DNA of 64,000 nt from Butyrivibrio sp. INlla14 (lineage in GTDB: Bacteria; Bacillota; Clostridia; Lachnospirales; Lachnospiraceae), in assembly GCF_900102515.1 (NCBI RefSeq), contig NZ_FMVS01000022.1, positions 1-64,000 of the forward strand. The letters run 5' to 3'. Shown in pieces: positions 25,293 through 33,088 of the stretch; position 1 is the stretch's first letter; every line of letters starts with the position of its first letter. The position numbers and the translations under genes were made by a program. The notes below the pieces were generated by a model, which made no database searches, was not told where the DNA came from, and saw only the letters and a program-made list of their open reading frames with translations.

Positions 25293-26372
25293 TCATCTCT
25301 CCGGACTGAGATTGTTCCTATTGAGATTCGGACCTTGCTGCTCTTTCCTCTGATCAACTATCGCCTGGCTTTCTCTTAGCTTTTGCAAAATGCTTGTTTT
25401 AGCCTTTTCAGCTATCTCAGGCTTCTTAGTCTTGTCCCACCATTCCTTGAATGTTTTAAAGGCTTTCGAGACTAATTTACCAAGTGTAGTCTTAGGATTT
25501 TCAAGTGTTGCATATCTCATGAATTCCTTTTTCATTTCCGTATTTACCACTGAGTCCACATATTGGTTAACTGTACTTTCGATGTCCTCCTTCATCTCTT
25601 TAGCCGTTCCATCCAGAGCTTCAATCTGCGTTTCCTTCTCTTGGCACTTATCTTCCAGCTTTTCATATTCTTGCTGCTTTAGCCTTAAATAGAATTCTTT
25701 TGAGAAGTCACTATTCCTGCCTTTTTCTTTTGGCTTAAGTGTTTCATCTCCAAAAATCTCCGGGTGGTCTTTCATCTGATGCTCTACAAAATCGTGCATT
25801 AGATCTTGTATTTTTTCTAGTCTCTCCTGATCAAACACTTTTGTTTTTGCCACCTGTTTGTTTAGTCCTCGTTTGTATCCTGTTGCTACCGGAACTCCTA
25901 CTACGTGCATATGAGGTGAATCCTCATCCAAGTGTGTTACCGCCGATGCGATTTTGAATTCCGGAACTATCTCTTTTACATATTCAAGCTGTTCCCTCAA
26001 GAGTGGCTTCATTGCATTCCACTGTTCTCTCGTCTTATCCGCCCAGAATTCCTTATCCCCTACTTGGAGAATTACCTCCGTAGCCACATCATTCTTTTTA
26101 CTTTCGGATACATACTCCAGATAATCATGGATCTGTCTGTCACTTCTTTTACCTTTGTTGTATTCCGCCAGTGCCTCAGAGAATTCCTTTTCATAAATAT
26201 CTTTTACATCATCGAGAATATTTACTTCACTCCCGACTTCCACTTCGATCATTTCTTCGTTATACTCTTCACTTTGAAATAGTCGAAGATTGTGTTTACT
26301 CACCGAAACCACATCTCGTGTTTTAGTGAGCGAATGCTTTTTACATGAAATGTGAAATGTTACTGTTATCAT
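25293..26372 (-). CDS. mob: Mob/Pre (MobV-type) relaxase
   Basis: A 359-residue relaxase. The metal-binding motif of Mob_Pre enzymes, HLDEDSPHMHVVGVP, is near residue 150. The C-terminal third is coiled-coil and charged (LKQQEYEKLEDKCQEKETQI), ending with a Gln/Asn-rich tail. It would nick at oriT and carry the strand into a recipient with the help of another element's secretion system. The palindromes just upstream (26427-26555) are the likely oriT. The start is next to GGATTTAG, a weak site. Confidence 0.85.
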   Translation of the reverse strand: MITVTFHISCKKHSLTKTRDVVSVSKHNLRLFQSEEYNEEMIEVEVGSEVNILDDVKDIYEKEFSEALAEYNKGKRSDRQIHDYLEYVSESKKNDVATEVILQVGDKEFWADKTREQWNAMKPLLREQLEYVKEIVPEFKIASAVTHLDEDSPHMHVVGVPVATGYKRGLNKQVAKTKVFDQERLEKIQDLMHDFVEHQMKDHPEIFGDETLKPKEKGRNSDFSKEFYLRLKQQEYEKLEDKCQEKETQIEALDGTAKEMKEDIESTVNQYVDSVVNTEMKKEFMRYATLENPKTTLGKLVSKAFKTFKEWWDKTKKPEIAEKAKTSILQKLRESQAIVDQRKEQQGPNLNRNNLSPER

Positions 26373-26426
26373 AAACTAAATCCTTTCGTATTTTTTTGCC
26401 GCCGGCAGGCCCCTCGGAGAGCCCCC

Positions 26427-26555
26427 GGATAATGATGTGTAATGTCATTATCCATAGGGGTTTACCCATAACGCCACGTTATGGGGAAGCTCGCTCCGCT
26501 CGCCTGCCAAACCATTCATTCCTTGGCTGATTATTACCGGAGCGTGTCACGCTCC
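26427..26555. other. Candidate oriT with three perfect palindromes
   Basis: GGATAATGA-9-TCATTATCC (26427-26453), CCCATAACG-CCA-CGTTATGGG (26465-26485) and GGAGCGTG-T-CACGCTCC (26539-26555) lie just upstream of mob. The first has TGTGTAATG in its loop, recalling the inverted-repeat-flanked GTGTG/TTA nick region of MobV plasmids. The region is otherwise non-coding. oriT is inferred from position and structure. Confidence 0.65.
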
Positions 26556-26576
26556 CGTTCAATCCATCAAGGGAAA

Positions 26577-26810
26577 TCACCATCTAAAATTCCTGTGCAT
26601 TCCCACCATATCGAGGTAGTCCTGACGAGCTTTTTCCTTCTCCTCTTCAGTGGGTGCTGTCTTGAACTTTGAATAGATTTCATGCCTCACTAGTTTTTCC
26701 ATCTTGTCTTCAAGTTCTTTTTTGATCAGATCAGTATCTTCATCAAACTCAAAGACCAGTAATCGTACCAGCCTTATAAATAATTTCTGAGATATCTGTA
26801 CGTTTTTCAT
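26577..26810 (-). CDS. Small helical protein of the mobilization module
   Basis: A 77-residue protein starting MKNVQISQKLFIRLVRLLV, rich in Glu and Lys, ending with TAPTEEEKEKARQDYLDMVG. Near-identical small proteins accompany Mob relaxases in Clostridia and Bacteroides-type gut elements and are sometimes mislabelled complexin. The function is unknown; helping mobilization or replication is a guess from context. The start at 26810 follows AAAGGGACGA. Confidence 0.65.
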   Translation of the reverse strand: MKNVQISQKLFIRLVRLLVFEFDEDTDLIKKELEDKMEKLVRHEIYSKFKTAPTEEEKEKARQDYLDMVGMHRNFRW

Positions 26811-26917
26811 TCGTCCCTTTCTTCTAGTCCGCAACAATGCAGTGTCTTTATCTTTTTACAACCTTGCAATCTTAAGAGTGTAACTTCAGATACCTTACAT
26901 TGTTGCGGTCTTGATTA

Positions 26918-27892
26918 TCATTCGTTCTCTTTCAATATCCAGTACCAGGTATTGTTGATTCTCCTGGCTTTTATCCCAAGTTCATTTTTGGCTATCTCCA
27001 GAGTTCTTTTTGATATATCCTCTTCTTTAGCCAGTTCTACTGCCTCGTTACTTGGGATCATATTATGATCTTCAGCCAATTCTCTCAGAAGAGCTATCGC
27101 CTTTTCCTGCTTATTCGCTTTCGGTGCAATTCCTCCGAGAACTTCGTCTGCGGTTATTTCATAATCTCCAATCCACTCGAATCCCTCTTCTGATAATCTG
27201 AAGGCCTTGGAATGTCCAAATGCTGATAAGTTGTTCTTTATTTGGACTATTGCCCTTAGTTCCGGTTCTCCTTCTATCCTTCCTACCAATAGGACACTTC
27301 TTGCTACTGCGTAGAAGTCTATTGATCCCATCCCTCGATAGGCTGCCTTGTTTCCGGAAGCTTTGTTCATGTGTCCGATTAGGATGATTGCACATTTGTA
27401 CTTCTCCGCCAGAGCTCCCAGCTTCTTAGTCATATCTCTTGCTTCGTTAGCTCTATTCATATCCATTCCGCCTCCGAGATATGCCTGTAGTGGATCCATA
27501 ATCAAGAGTTTTGCTCCAGTCCTTATGATTGCCTGTTCAACTCTCTCATCTACCATTGATAGCGATTTATCACTCTCATCTATCACATGGATTTTGGAGC
27601 AGTCAGCCCCGGCCCCTTCAAGTCTTGGCTTTACCGTATCAGCCAGTCCGTCTTCTGCTGTCTGATATATGATGTTTATTGGTTCCTCACTCTGCAGACC
27701 TGTATCTAACGAAATTCCTTTTGATAACTTCGCTGCTGCATTTAGTACAAAAATTGTTTTTCCATCTCCGGGATCTCCCTGAATGATGGTAAGCTTTCCA
27801 TATGGTATAAACGGATACCATAGCCAGGAAACTTCTTCAGCTTCTACATCTGACATCTGGATAAGCTTTAATTCTGGTTTGCTTGTTTCCAT
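26918..27892 (-). CDS. RepA-like AAA/RecA-fold helicase ATPase
   Basis: A 324-residue RecA-fold ATPase of the RSF1010 RepA type. Walker A is IIQGDPGDGKTIFVLN near residue 38, Walker B is LLIMDPLQAYLGG, and the sensor segment is ILIGHMNKASG. The C-terminal ~80 residues form a winged-helix-like domain. Such proteins unwind DNA for rolling-circle or plasmid-like replication and are normal in mobilizable elements, so the excised form may replicate. Strand and position fit one transcript with 28022-28258. Confidence 0.8.
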   Translation of the reverse strand: METSKPELKLIQMSDVEAEEVSWLWYPFIPYGKLTIIQGDPGDGKTIFVLNAAAKLSKGISLDTGLQSEEPINIIYQTAEDGLADTVKPRLEGAGADCSKIHVIDESDKSLSMVDERVEQAIIRTGAKLLIMDPLQAYLGGGMDMNRANEARDMTKKLGALAEKYKCAIILIGHMNKASGNKAAYRGMGSIDFYAVARSVLLVGRIEGEPELRAIVQIKNNLSAFGHSKAFRLSEEGFEWIGDYEITADEVLGGIAPKANKQEKAIALLRELAEDHNMIPSNEAVELAKEEDISKRTLEIAKNELGIKARRINNTWYWILKENE

Positions 27893-28021
27893 TTAGATTC
27901 CTCCAATCTTACTTTTTTGTTGAACTTGGCCGGAACCCTTGCTATACTTTATTTAATCGAATTTACAAAAGCTCCGGCTTTTCATTTACTCTCTTGTTAC
28001 CAGCAAGAGAGTTTTTTCTTT

Positions 28022-28258
28022 TTAGACCGCTTCTGGACTAAAGTATCCAATCTCTTCCCACACCTTTCTGTCTGGACAATAGTAGTTGTATTCACTGGAA
28101 TTCTCTTTCTTCATGGCATATCCAAATTTGAATATTCCCTGTTGGATTCCAATTCTTACAAACTGCGCATCTTTGTGCATTGCCTCAGCGACCTCGGTTA
28201 TAGGAACATTTCTACCGGTAAATCTTGGTAGTTCTACATATAACTTTTTGTCTTCCAT
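28022..28258 (-). CDS. Small element protein, probable DNA-binding/excisionase-like
   Basis: A 78-residue protein starting MEDKKLYVELPRFTGRNVPI, with a helix-turn-helix-like stretch ITEVAEAMHKDAQFVRIGIQ and a final KVWEEIGYF. These are common in Lachnospiraceae elements directly opposite an XRE repressor, where an excisionase is expected. AGGAGG lies upstream of the ATG at 28258. The excisionase role is inferred from position only. Confidence 0.65.
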   Translation of the reverse strand: MEDKKLYVELPRFTGRNVPITEVAEAMHKDAQFVRIGIQQGIFKFGYAMKKENSSEYNYYCPDRKVWEEIGYFSPEAV

Positions 28259-28282
28259 ACCTTTCACCTCCTTTCTTTTAAA

Positions 28283-28400
28283 AATACGAATTATCAGTTC
28301 GTATTTTGATAATACGTCCTTATAATTCATTTGTCAACTTAAAATATGCATTTTAAATTCGTATTACGTTCTTGCAATTCGTATTGCTACGTGTTACAAT
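28283..28400. promoter_or_regulatory. Divergent promoters with AATTCGTATT operators
   Basis: Leftward promoter: TTGACA (28332-28337), 17 bp, TATTAT (28309-28314). Rightward promoter: TTGCAA (28372-28377), 17 bp, TACAAT (28395-28400). An inverted pair AATACGAA/TTCGTATT (28283-28305) lies just past the leftward -10. AATTCGTATT recurs at 28356 and 28376, exactly 20 bp apart, over the rightward promoter. These are probable XRE repressor sites controlling both directions. Confidence 0.75.
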
Positions 28401-28421
28401 TCACACAAGGAGGTCAGTACA

Positions 28422-28946
28422 ATGAATAATGGATATGATATTGGAAATAGAATTAAGCAGGCCCGCAAAGCTCAGCACCTCAGTCAAACTGAACTGGCTA
28501 ACAGACTAGGTAAAACCATGCGTACAGTACAGAAATATGAAAGCGGTGAAATAGAGCCTTCAATAGGTGTACTGAATGAGATAGCAAATATTCTTAATAT
28601 CTCCCCGGCAGAACTTATTGGATATCAGAAGAAGAACATTACTTTAGATACTCTCTCAGATGTCCTCTATGTTCTAAACGAATTAAATAAAAAAGCAGGT
28701 CTTCACTTCAATATAGACGTAAATCGCCCGCCAAAAACTGAAGAGTGGAGCTGTAGCCTTAAATTCATGGGAAACGATGAAATAGCAGAAAACAACGCAG
28801 ATCTCTGCCTTTTTCTGGAAAGATACGCAGATGAACGAGAAAGCCTTGAACAAGGCCTATCAAATGAAGATAGATTTAATCACTGGTTTGAAACAGAACT
28901 TGCATACTACGCAAATGTAGCATTGCCCGATAAGAAAGGTGATTAA
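28422..28946 (+). CDS. XRE-family repressor of the rpsI element
   Basis: A 174-residue protein with an HTH_3 domain at about residues 5-62 (IGNRIKQARKAQHLSQTELA, GKTMRTVQKYESGEIEPS). Residues 65-174 are an acidic domain with no recognised relatives. AAGGAGG precedes the ATG. It sits directly before the integrase and divergent to the replication/mobilization genes, the normal place for the repressor that keeps the element integrated; the AATTCGTATT repeats are its likely sites. Confidence 0.87.
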   Translation: MNNGYDIGNRIKQARKAQHLSQTELANRLGKTMRTVQKYESGEIEPSIGVLNEIANILNISPAELIGYQKKNITLDTLSDVLYVLNELNKKAGLHFNIDVNRPPKTEEWSCSLKFMGNDEIAENNADLCLFLERYADERESLEQGLSNEDRFNHWFETELAYYANVALPDKKGD

Positions 28947-29000
28947 GGGACTATCCCCTTTTTCATAAATTACCTGAGCATCAAAGGAGGTCGATATTAT

Positions 29001-30053
29001 TTGAAATTACCAAACGGATATGGAAGTGTTATGAAAATGTCCGGGAAACGCAGAAAGCCCTATATGGTAAGAGTAACCACCGGATGGACCATTGATCCGG
29101 AAAAAGGTACCAAAAAGCAGACGTACAATGTCATAGGATATGCTGAAACCAAGCAGGAAGGCTTGCAAATGTTATCAGATTATCATCAGAATCCATTTGA
29201 TACAAAAGCTGCCAAAATGACATTCACAGACGTATATAATGCCTGGTCTGAAGCAAAGTATCCTACCATCTCTAAATCCAATGTGCATGGGTATACAGCC
29301 TCATATAACGTATGTGGCATCCTTTATAACAAAACTTTTAGAGATATAAGGCTGGCAGAGCTTCAGAATGTCATTGATACCTGCGGAAAGAATTATCCTA
29401 CACTCCGTAAGATCAAAGTCCTTTTCAATCAGCTTTACGATTATGCCCTTAAGAACGATATCTGTAACAAGGACTATTCCGAATTTGTAGATATCCTCAA
29501 GTATAAGGACAAGAATCCAAACAAGGTTGAGAGAGATATCTTTTCAAAAGCTGAGATTGACAGGCTATGGGAACTCAAGGATGATCCGTTCTACCAGACA
29601 GTACTAATGCTGATTTACAACGGCTGTAGAATATCTGAACTACTGGATTTGGAAAAGAAAAATGTTCACCTTGAAGAACAGTATTTCGATGTGATACTAA
29701 GTAAGACTGAAAATGGTATCAGAAAGGTTCCTATAGCAGATAAGGTTCTACCATTCTACAAAGCCTGGTATGAATCCTCTGACTGTGAATACCTTCTTCA
29801 CACAGATGACAACAAAAAATTCACCTACAGGAACTATAAAGACAGCTACTGGACACCACTAATAGAAAACCTTGGTATGGAGCACAATCCCCATGATACT
29901 AGGCACACCTGCATATCAATGCTGGCGGAAGCTCATGTGGATCCTACAATGATCAAGAAAATCGTAGGACACTCCGGAGCAATGTCTCTGACAGAGAAAG
30001 TGTACACACACCTTGATATCCAGTCTCTGGTAGAAGCAATAAATAAAATCTAA
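29001..30053 (+). CDS. int: Tyrosine integrase of the rpsI-targeting element (TTG start)
   Basis: A 350-residue tyrosine recombinase. The catalytic residues are Arg210 in NGCRISELLDL, His298 and Arg301 in HDTRHTC, His324 in VGHSG and Tyr335 in VYTHLD. The start codon is TTG, with AAAGGAGG nine bases upstream. It lies within 160 bp of the rpsI end and of the three 11 bp arm-type repeats at 30068-30099. It should recombine the 19 bp rpsI core sites. The three integrase-less segments to its left carry matching cores and arm repeats, so it may move them in trans. Confidence 0.92.
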   Translation: MKLPNGYGSVMKMSGKRRKPYMVRVTTGWTIDPEKGTKKQTYNVIGYAETKQEGLQMLSDYHQNPFDTKAAKMTFTDVYNAWSEAKYPTISKSNVHGYTASYNVCGILYNKTFRDIRLAELQNVIDTCGKNYPTLRKIKVLFNQLYDYALKNDICNKDYSEFVDILKYKDKNPNKVERDIFSKAEIDRLWELKDDPFYQTVLMLIYNGCRISELLDLEKKNVHLEEQYFDVILSKTENGIRKVPIADKVLPFYKAWYESSDCEYLLHTDDNKKFTYRNYKDSYWTPLIENLGMEHNPHDTRHTCISMLAEAHVDPTMIKKIVGHSGAMSLTEKVYTHLDIQSLVEAINKI

Positions 30054-30067
30054 GACTTGATAATTTT

Positions 30068-30099
30068 GCTGTCTACCTGCTGTTTACTCGCTGTTTACG
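30068..30099. other. Integrase arm-type repeats at the right end of the element
   Basis: Three direct repeats, GCTGTCTACC (30068), GCTGTTTACT (30079) and GCTGTTTACG (30090), are spaced by exactly 11 bp, one helical turn. Matching repeats occur in the 63 bp element-end repeats (14211, 19714, 20834, 23185), so these are probably the sites bound by the integrase N-terminal domain. Confidence 0.7.
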
Positions 30100-30114
30100 G
30101 TACAAAATTTTCTG

Positions 30115-30181
30115 CGTTTCACCACAACTGAATACAATTATAGATAAAAGAAAAACCCCAGAAACACTGAGTTTCTGAGGT
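30115..30181 (-). terminator. Element-borne terminator serving rpsI
   Basis: The hairpin CCCAGAAAC-ACTGA-GTTTCTGAGG at 30156-30180 is followed leftward by TTTTTCTTTTATC. It lies 27 bp past the rpsI stop, so rpsI now ends on a terminator supplied by the element. A 67 bp near-identical copy is at 19416-19482. Confidence 0.8.
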
Positions 30182-30207
30182 TTGTAAATTCTTTTTGAAT
30201 CTCGAAA

Positions 30208-30226
30208 GATTATCTCTTTGAGAACT
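30208..30226 (-). other. Attachment-site copy 5, inside the 3' end of rpsI
   Basis: GATTATCTCTTTGAGAACT covers the last codons (FSKR) and TAA of rpsI. It matches the four copies to the left and is taken as the right att site. Confidence 0.85.
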
Positions 30227-30608
30227 GAGGAGCACGACGAGCTTTCTTTAAACCGTACTTCTTTCTTTCCTTCATACGAGGATCTCTTGTAAGGTATCCA
30301 GCCTTCTTAAGTGTAGGTCTGTACTCATCTGAATCAGCCTGAAGAAGGGCTCTTGAAATACCATGTCTGATAGCACCAGCCTGACCTGTTGTGCCGCCGC
30401 CTCTTACTGTTACAACAACATCAAACTTGTCTGATGTCTCTGTAGCTACGAGTGGCTGTCTTACGATAACCTTGAGTGTCTCAAGTCCGAAATACTCATC
30501 GATAGGTCTCTTGTTGATTGTTATATTTCCATTTCCGGATACAAGGTAAACTCTTGCGATTGACTTCTTTCTTCTACCTGTTCCGTAGTAACTTGCTGAC
30601 TTTGCCAT
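30210..30608 (-). CDS. rpsI: Ribosomal protein S9 (uS9)
   Basis: 132 residues from [20 protein letters not shown] to the conserved C-terminal tail RRAPQFSKR, whose last Arg reaches the P-site tRNA. AAAGGAG precedes the ATG at 30608. It is co-transcribed with rplM (27 bp gap). The last codons are the integration target of the elements to the left; the reconstituted tail is normal. Confidence 0.97.
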   Translation of the reverse strand: MAKSASYYGTGRRKKSIARVYLVSGNGNITINKRPIDEYFGLETLKVIVRQPLVATETSDKFDVVVTVRGGGTTGQAGAIRHGISRALLQADSDEYRPTLKKAGYLTRDPRMKERKKYGLKKARRAPQFSKR

Positions 30609-30634
30609 TTTATGTTCTCCTTTCAACTACCCGA

Positions 30635-31063
30635 TTAAAATGTTAATACTTCAGGCTTCTGAGCTGCATGTGGGTGCTCAGCTCCTGCGTATACATGGAG
30701 TTTTGTGTACATCTCTCTTCCAAGAGATCCCTTAGGAAGCATTCCCTTAACGGCATGCTCGATAACTCTCTCAGGCTTGTCCTGGAGCATCTGACGAAGT
30801 GAGAACTCCTTGTGATGTCCAACATAATCTGTGTGGTGCCAATACATCTTCTGGTCAAGCTTCTTACCAGAAACCTTGATCTTCTCAGCGTTGATAACGA
30901 TTACATAATCACCTGTGTCGATGTTAGGTGTGTAGATTGGCTTGTTCTTTCCTCTAAGTACGTTTGCAACGTTAGAAGCAAGACGTCCAAGTGTCATATC
31001 TGTAGCATCAACTACATACCACTTCTTCTCAACTGTAGTTGCACTAGGCATATAAGTTTTCAT
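30635..31063 (-). CDS. rplM: Ribosomal protein L13 (uL13)
   Basis: 142 residues, starting [20 protein letters not shown] and containing [18 protein letters not shown] and [16 protein letters not shown], all typical of L13, an early assembly protein of the large subunit. It is first in the rplM-rpsI unit, with its own promoter at 31249-31278 and a ~180 nt structured leader. Confidence 0.97.
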   Translation of the reverse strand: MKTYMPSATTVEKKWYVVDATDMTLGRLASNVANVLRGKNKPIYTPNIDTGDYVIVINAEKIKVSGKKLDQKMYWHHTDYVGHHKEFSLRQMLQDKPERVIEHAVKGMLPKGSLGREMYTKLHVYAGAEHPHAAQKPEVLTF

Positions 31064-31085
31064 TGTGTTTCCTCCAGTAAATAAT

Positions 31086-31240
31086 TGCTCTTAATTGATA
31101 CATTGCATTGACCCTTCACCTGATCGATGCATTTATAACGATGTACATATTGAGGCTTACCGGGACATCAATATGACATTACCACGTTATTTCAGTCCAT
31201 TTAGAACTGAAAACTGTGCAAACGGACATACCGTCACACA
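31086..31240 (-). promoter_or_regulatory. Structured 5' leader of rplM-rpsI (L13-leader candidate)
   Basis: Between the promoter and rplM, the transcript can form TTTCAGTTC-TAAAT-GGACTGAAA and, further 3', CATATTGA paired with TCAATATG. rplM leaders bound by L13 are known in Firmicutes. I infer the same role but cannot match the Rfam consensus by eye. Confidence 0.45.
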
Positions 31241-31248
31241 GTAAGATA

Positions 31249-31278
31249 TTATATGACTTTGCAAGCCAAATTGTCAAG
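31249..31278 (-). promoter_or_regulatory. Promoter of rplM-rpsI
   Basis: TTGACA (31273-31278), 18 bp, TATAAT (31249-31254) on the minus strand: a near-perfect sigma-A promoter ~185 bp before rplM. The stretch between it and truA (31279-31438) shows nothing further. Confidence 0.85.
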
Positions 31279-31438
31279 GTTAAAAAACCATTTCTTCAAG
31301 AAATTAATCAATTTTTTATCTTCTTATCAGTACTTCCTTGCAGATAACTAATGTGCGCTATTTGGTTTGCATCTAGAATTACCGGTATCCTTCGGCTATG
31401 TAGATGTATTCGAGTTTGATCATGAATGAGTCAATGTA

Positions 31439-32224
31439 CTAGTCCGCGTTATCCACTTTTGGCCCTGGAATACCCTCAAGAAATCTGTACTCCATAAGAA
31501 AAAGTCCCTCAGGAGGAGCTGTTGGTCCTGCTGCCGCTCTGTTTTTCTTATCAAGTATAGTCTTCATCTCTGATGGGCCACCTTTGCCTCTTCCTATCTG
31601 CATTAGGGTTCCTGCGATTATTCGGACCATGTTGTATAAAAAACCATTGCCTGTAACAGAGATGACCACCTCATCTCCATTTCTTGTGACATGAATATCT
31701 TTTATCCTGCGTACATGGCTAAGCGCCTGAGATTCCACATTGCAAAAGCTTGTAAAATCATGCTCTCCAGTAAGATAGTGCGCCGCATCATTCATAACTC
31801 CGATATCCAGGGGCATACTGAAGTGACAAGCATAGAGCCTTCTGGTAGGATCCATGGTCTGTCTGTTCACAATCCTGTATTCATAGGTCTTTTCAGTATC
31901 GCAGTGCCTTGGATGGAAATCCCCAGCCACTTCTCTGGATTCTACAACACGTATATCCTGGGGAAGTTCATGGTTAACAGCAAATATAAATCTATCACCC
32001 GGAATTGTTGAAGCTGTATCGAATACTGCAACGTTTCCATAGGCATGTACTCCGGCATCAGTCCTGCTGGCTCCAATAACGTGGATCTCCTCGCCTGTCA
32101 ATCTCCCTATGGCGCGGTTAAGCTCACCCTCGATCGTATTGGGCGTACTGGTCTGCTCAGCCCATCCGTTATAGGCTGTACCATCATATGAAACTATCAG
32201 CATTATTCGCCTAATGTCACTCAT
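31439..32224 (-). CDS. truA: tRNA pseudouridine(38-40) synthase
   Basis: About 261 residues from MSDIRRIMLIVSYDGTAYNG. The catalytic Asp is in VIGASRTDAGVHAYGN, and the C-terminal core reads NGFLYNMVRIIAGTLMQIG. TruA makes pseudouridine in the anticodon arm of tRNAs. An alternative start 14 codons upstream (32266) cannot be excluded. It closes the ecfA1-ecfA2-ecfT-truA unit, as in most Firmicutes. Confidence 0.93.
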   Translation of the reverse strand: MSDIRRIMLIVSYDGTAYNGWAEQTSTPNTIEGELNRAIGRLTGEEIHVIGASRTDAGVHAYGNVAVFDTASTIPGDRFIFAVNHELPQDIRVVESREVAGDFHPRHCDTEKTYEYRIVNRQTMDPTRRLYACHFSMPLDIGVMNDAAHYLTGEHDFTSFCNVESQALSHVRRIKDIHVTRNGDEVVISVTGNGFLYNMVRIIAGTLMQIGRGKGGPSEMKTILDKKNRAAAGPTAPPEGLFLMEYRFLEGIPGPKVDNAD

Positions 32225-32287
32225 ATCTTTATCCATCTTCGTTTTTGATGATCTCTTTCGCCGCAAAAATAGCTGCTTAATAGATGC

Positions 32288-33088
32288 TTAGAGTATTCTT
32301 CCCAACACTATTACAATTCCGAGATACGCCCAGATTACAAGGTAAGCTAATCTATCCCTATTCTGATAGATTAGTGGTTTCATCTTGGTCCTGCCATCTC
32401 CGCCTTTGTAACATCTGGCTTCCATGGCCATTGCAAGGTCATTGGCTCTTCTAAAGGCTGAGATAAACAGTGGTACAAGAAGTGGAACAAGGCTCTTTGC
32501 CCTTTTAATTATAGAGCCGCTCTCAAAATCTGCGCCTCTTGCCATCTGCGCCTTCATGATCTTGTCAGTTTCTTCCATGAGGATTGGGATAAATCTAAGA
32601 GCAATAGACATCATCATGGAAATCTCATGTACAGGCACCTTGAACAGTCTAAGTGGTCTTAGAAGCTTCTCAAGGCCGTCTGTAAGATTATTAGGTGTAG
32701 TTGTGAGGGTCATAAGCGACGATCCAGTAATAAGGAACATCAGTCTGATTGCCATCATTATAGCCATCTTAAGGCCTTCATAGGTTATAGTCAGCTTCCA
32801 GATACTAATAAGCTCTTTTCCCGGTGTGAGGAAAAGGTTGAACACCATAGTTATCATCAACAGGAAAAAGATTGTCTTCATACCCCTGAAGATGAATTTA
32901 GGCGGAACCTTGGATAAGTAAATGCACATAGCAAGAAAAAGAGCTGCGATCACATATCCTACAAAGTTATTAGCAACAAAAAGTGAAACTATGAAAACAA
33001 AGGTAGCCACAAGCTTAACCCTGGGGTCAAGACTGTGGATAACTGATTCTGTTCTATAATATTGTCCAAGTGTAATGTCTCTTAGCAT
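32288..33088 (-). CDS. ecfT: ECF transporter T component
   Basis: A 266-residue membrane protein with about five hydrophobic helices and the two short Ala-Arg-Gly/Glu coupling motifs that contact the ATPases (AQMARGADFESG and AMEARCYKGG). It forms the transmembrane scaffold of energy-coupling-factor vitamin transporters and is shared by several substrate-specific S components encoded elsewhere. It overlaps ecfA2 by 7 bp. Confidence 0.93.
   Translation of the reverse strand: MLRDITLGQYYRTESVIHSLDPRVKLVATFVFIVSLFVANNFVGYVIAALFLAMCIYLSKVPPKFIFRGMKTIFFLLMITMVFNLFLTPGKELISIWKLTITYEGLKMAIMMAIRLMFLITGSSLMTLTTTPNNLTDGLEKLLRPLRLFKVPVHEISMMMSIALRFIPILMEETDKIMKAQMARGADFESGSIIKRAKSLVPLLVPLFISAFRRANDLAMAMEARCYKGGDGRTKMKPLIYQNRDRLAYLVIWAYLGIVIVLGRIL

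Larger units (their letters stand above)
23122..30226. mobile_element. Integrative mobilizable element inserted at the 3' end of rpsI
   Basis: Direct 19 bp repeats at both ends, an integrase next to the rpsI copy, an XRE regulator, a small DNA-binding protein, a RepA-like ATPase, a Mob relaxase with oriT-like palindromes, and cargo (type III toxin-antitoxin, HAD hydrolase, small kinase). No type IV secretion or coupling-protein genes are present, so it would need a helper to conjugate. The duplicated rpsI 3' end leaves S9 unchanged. Integration at rpsI is known for integrative elements of other Firmicutes. Confidence 0.85.
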
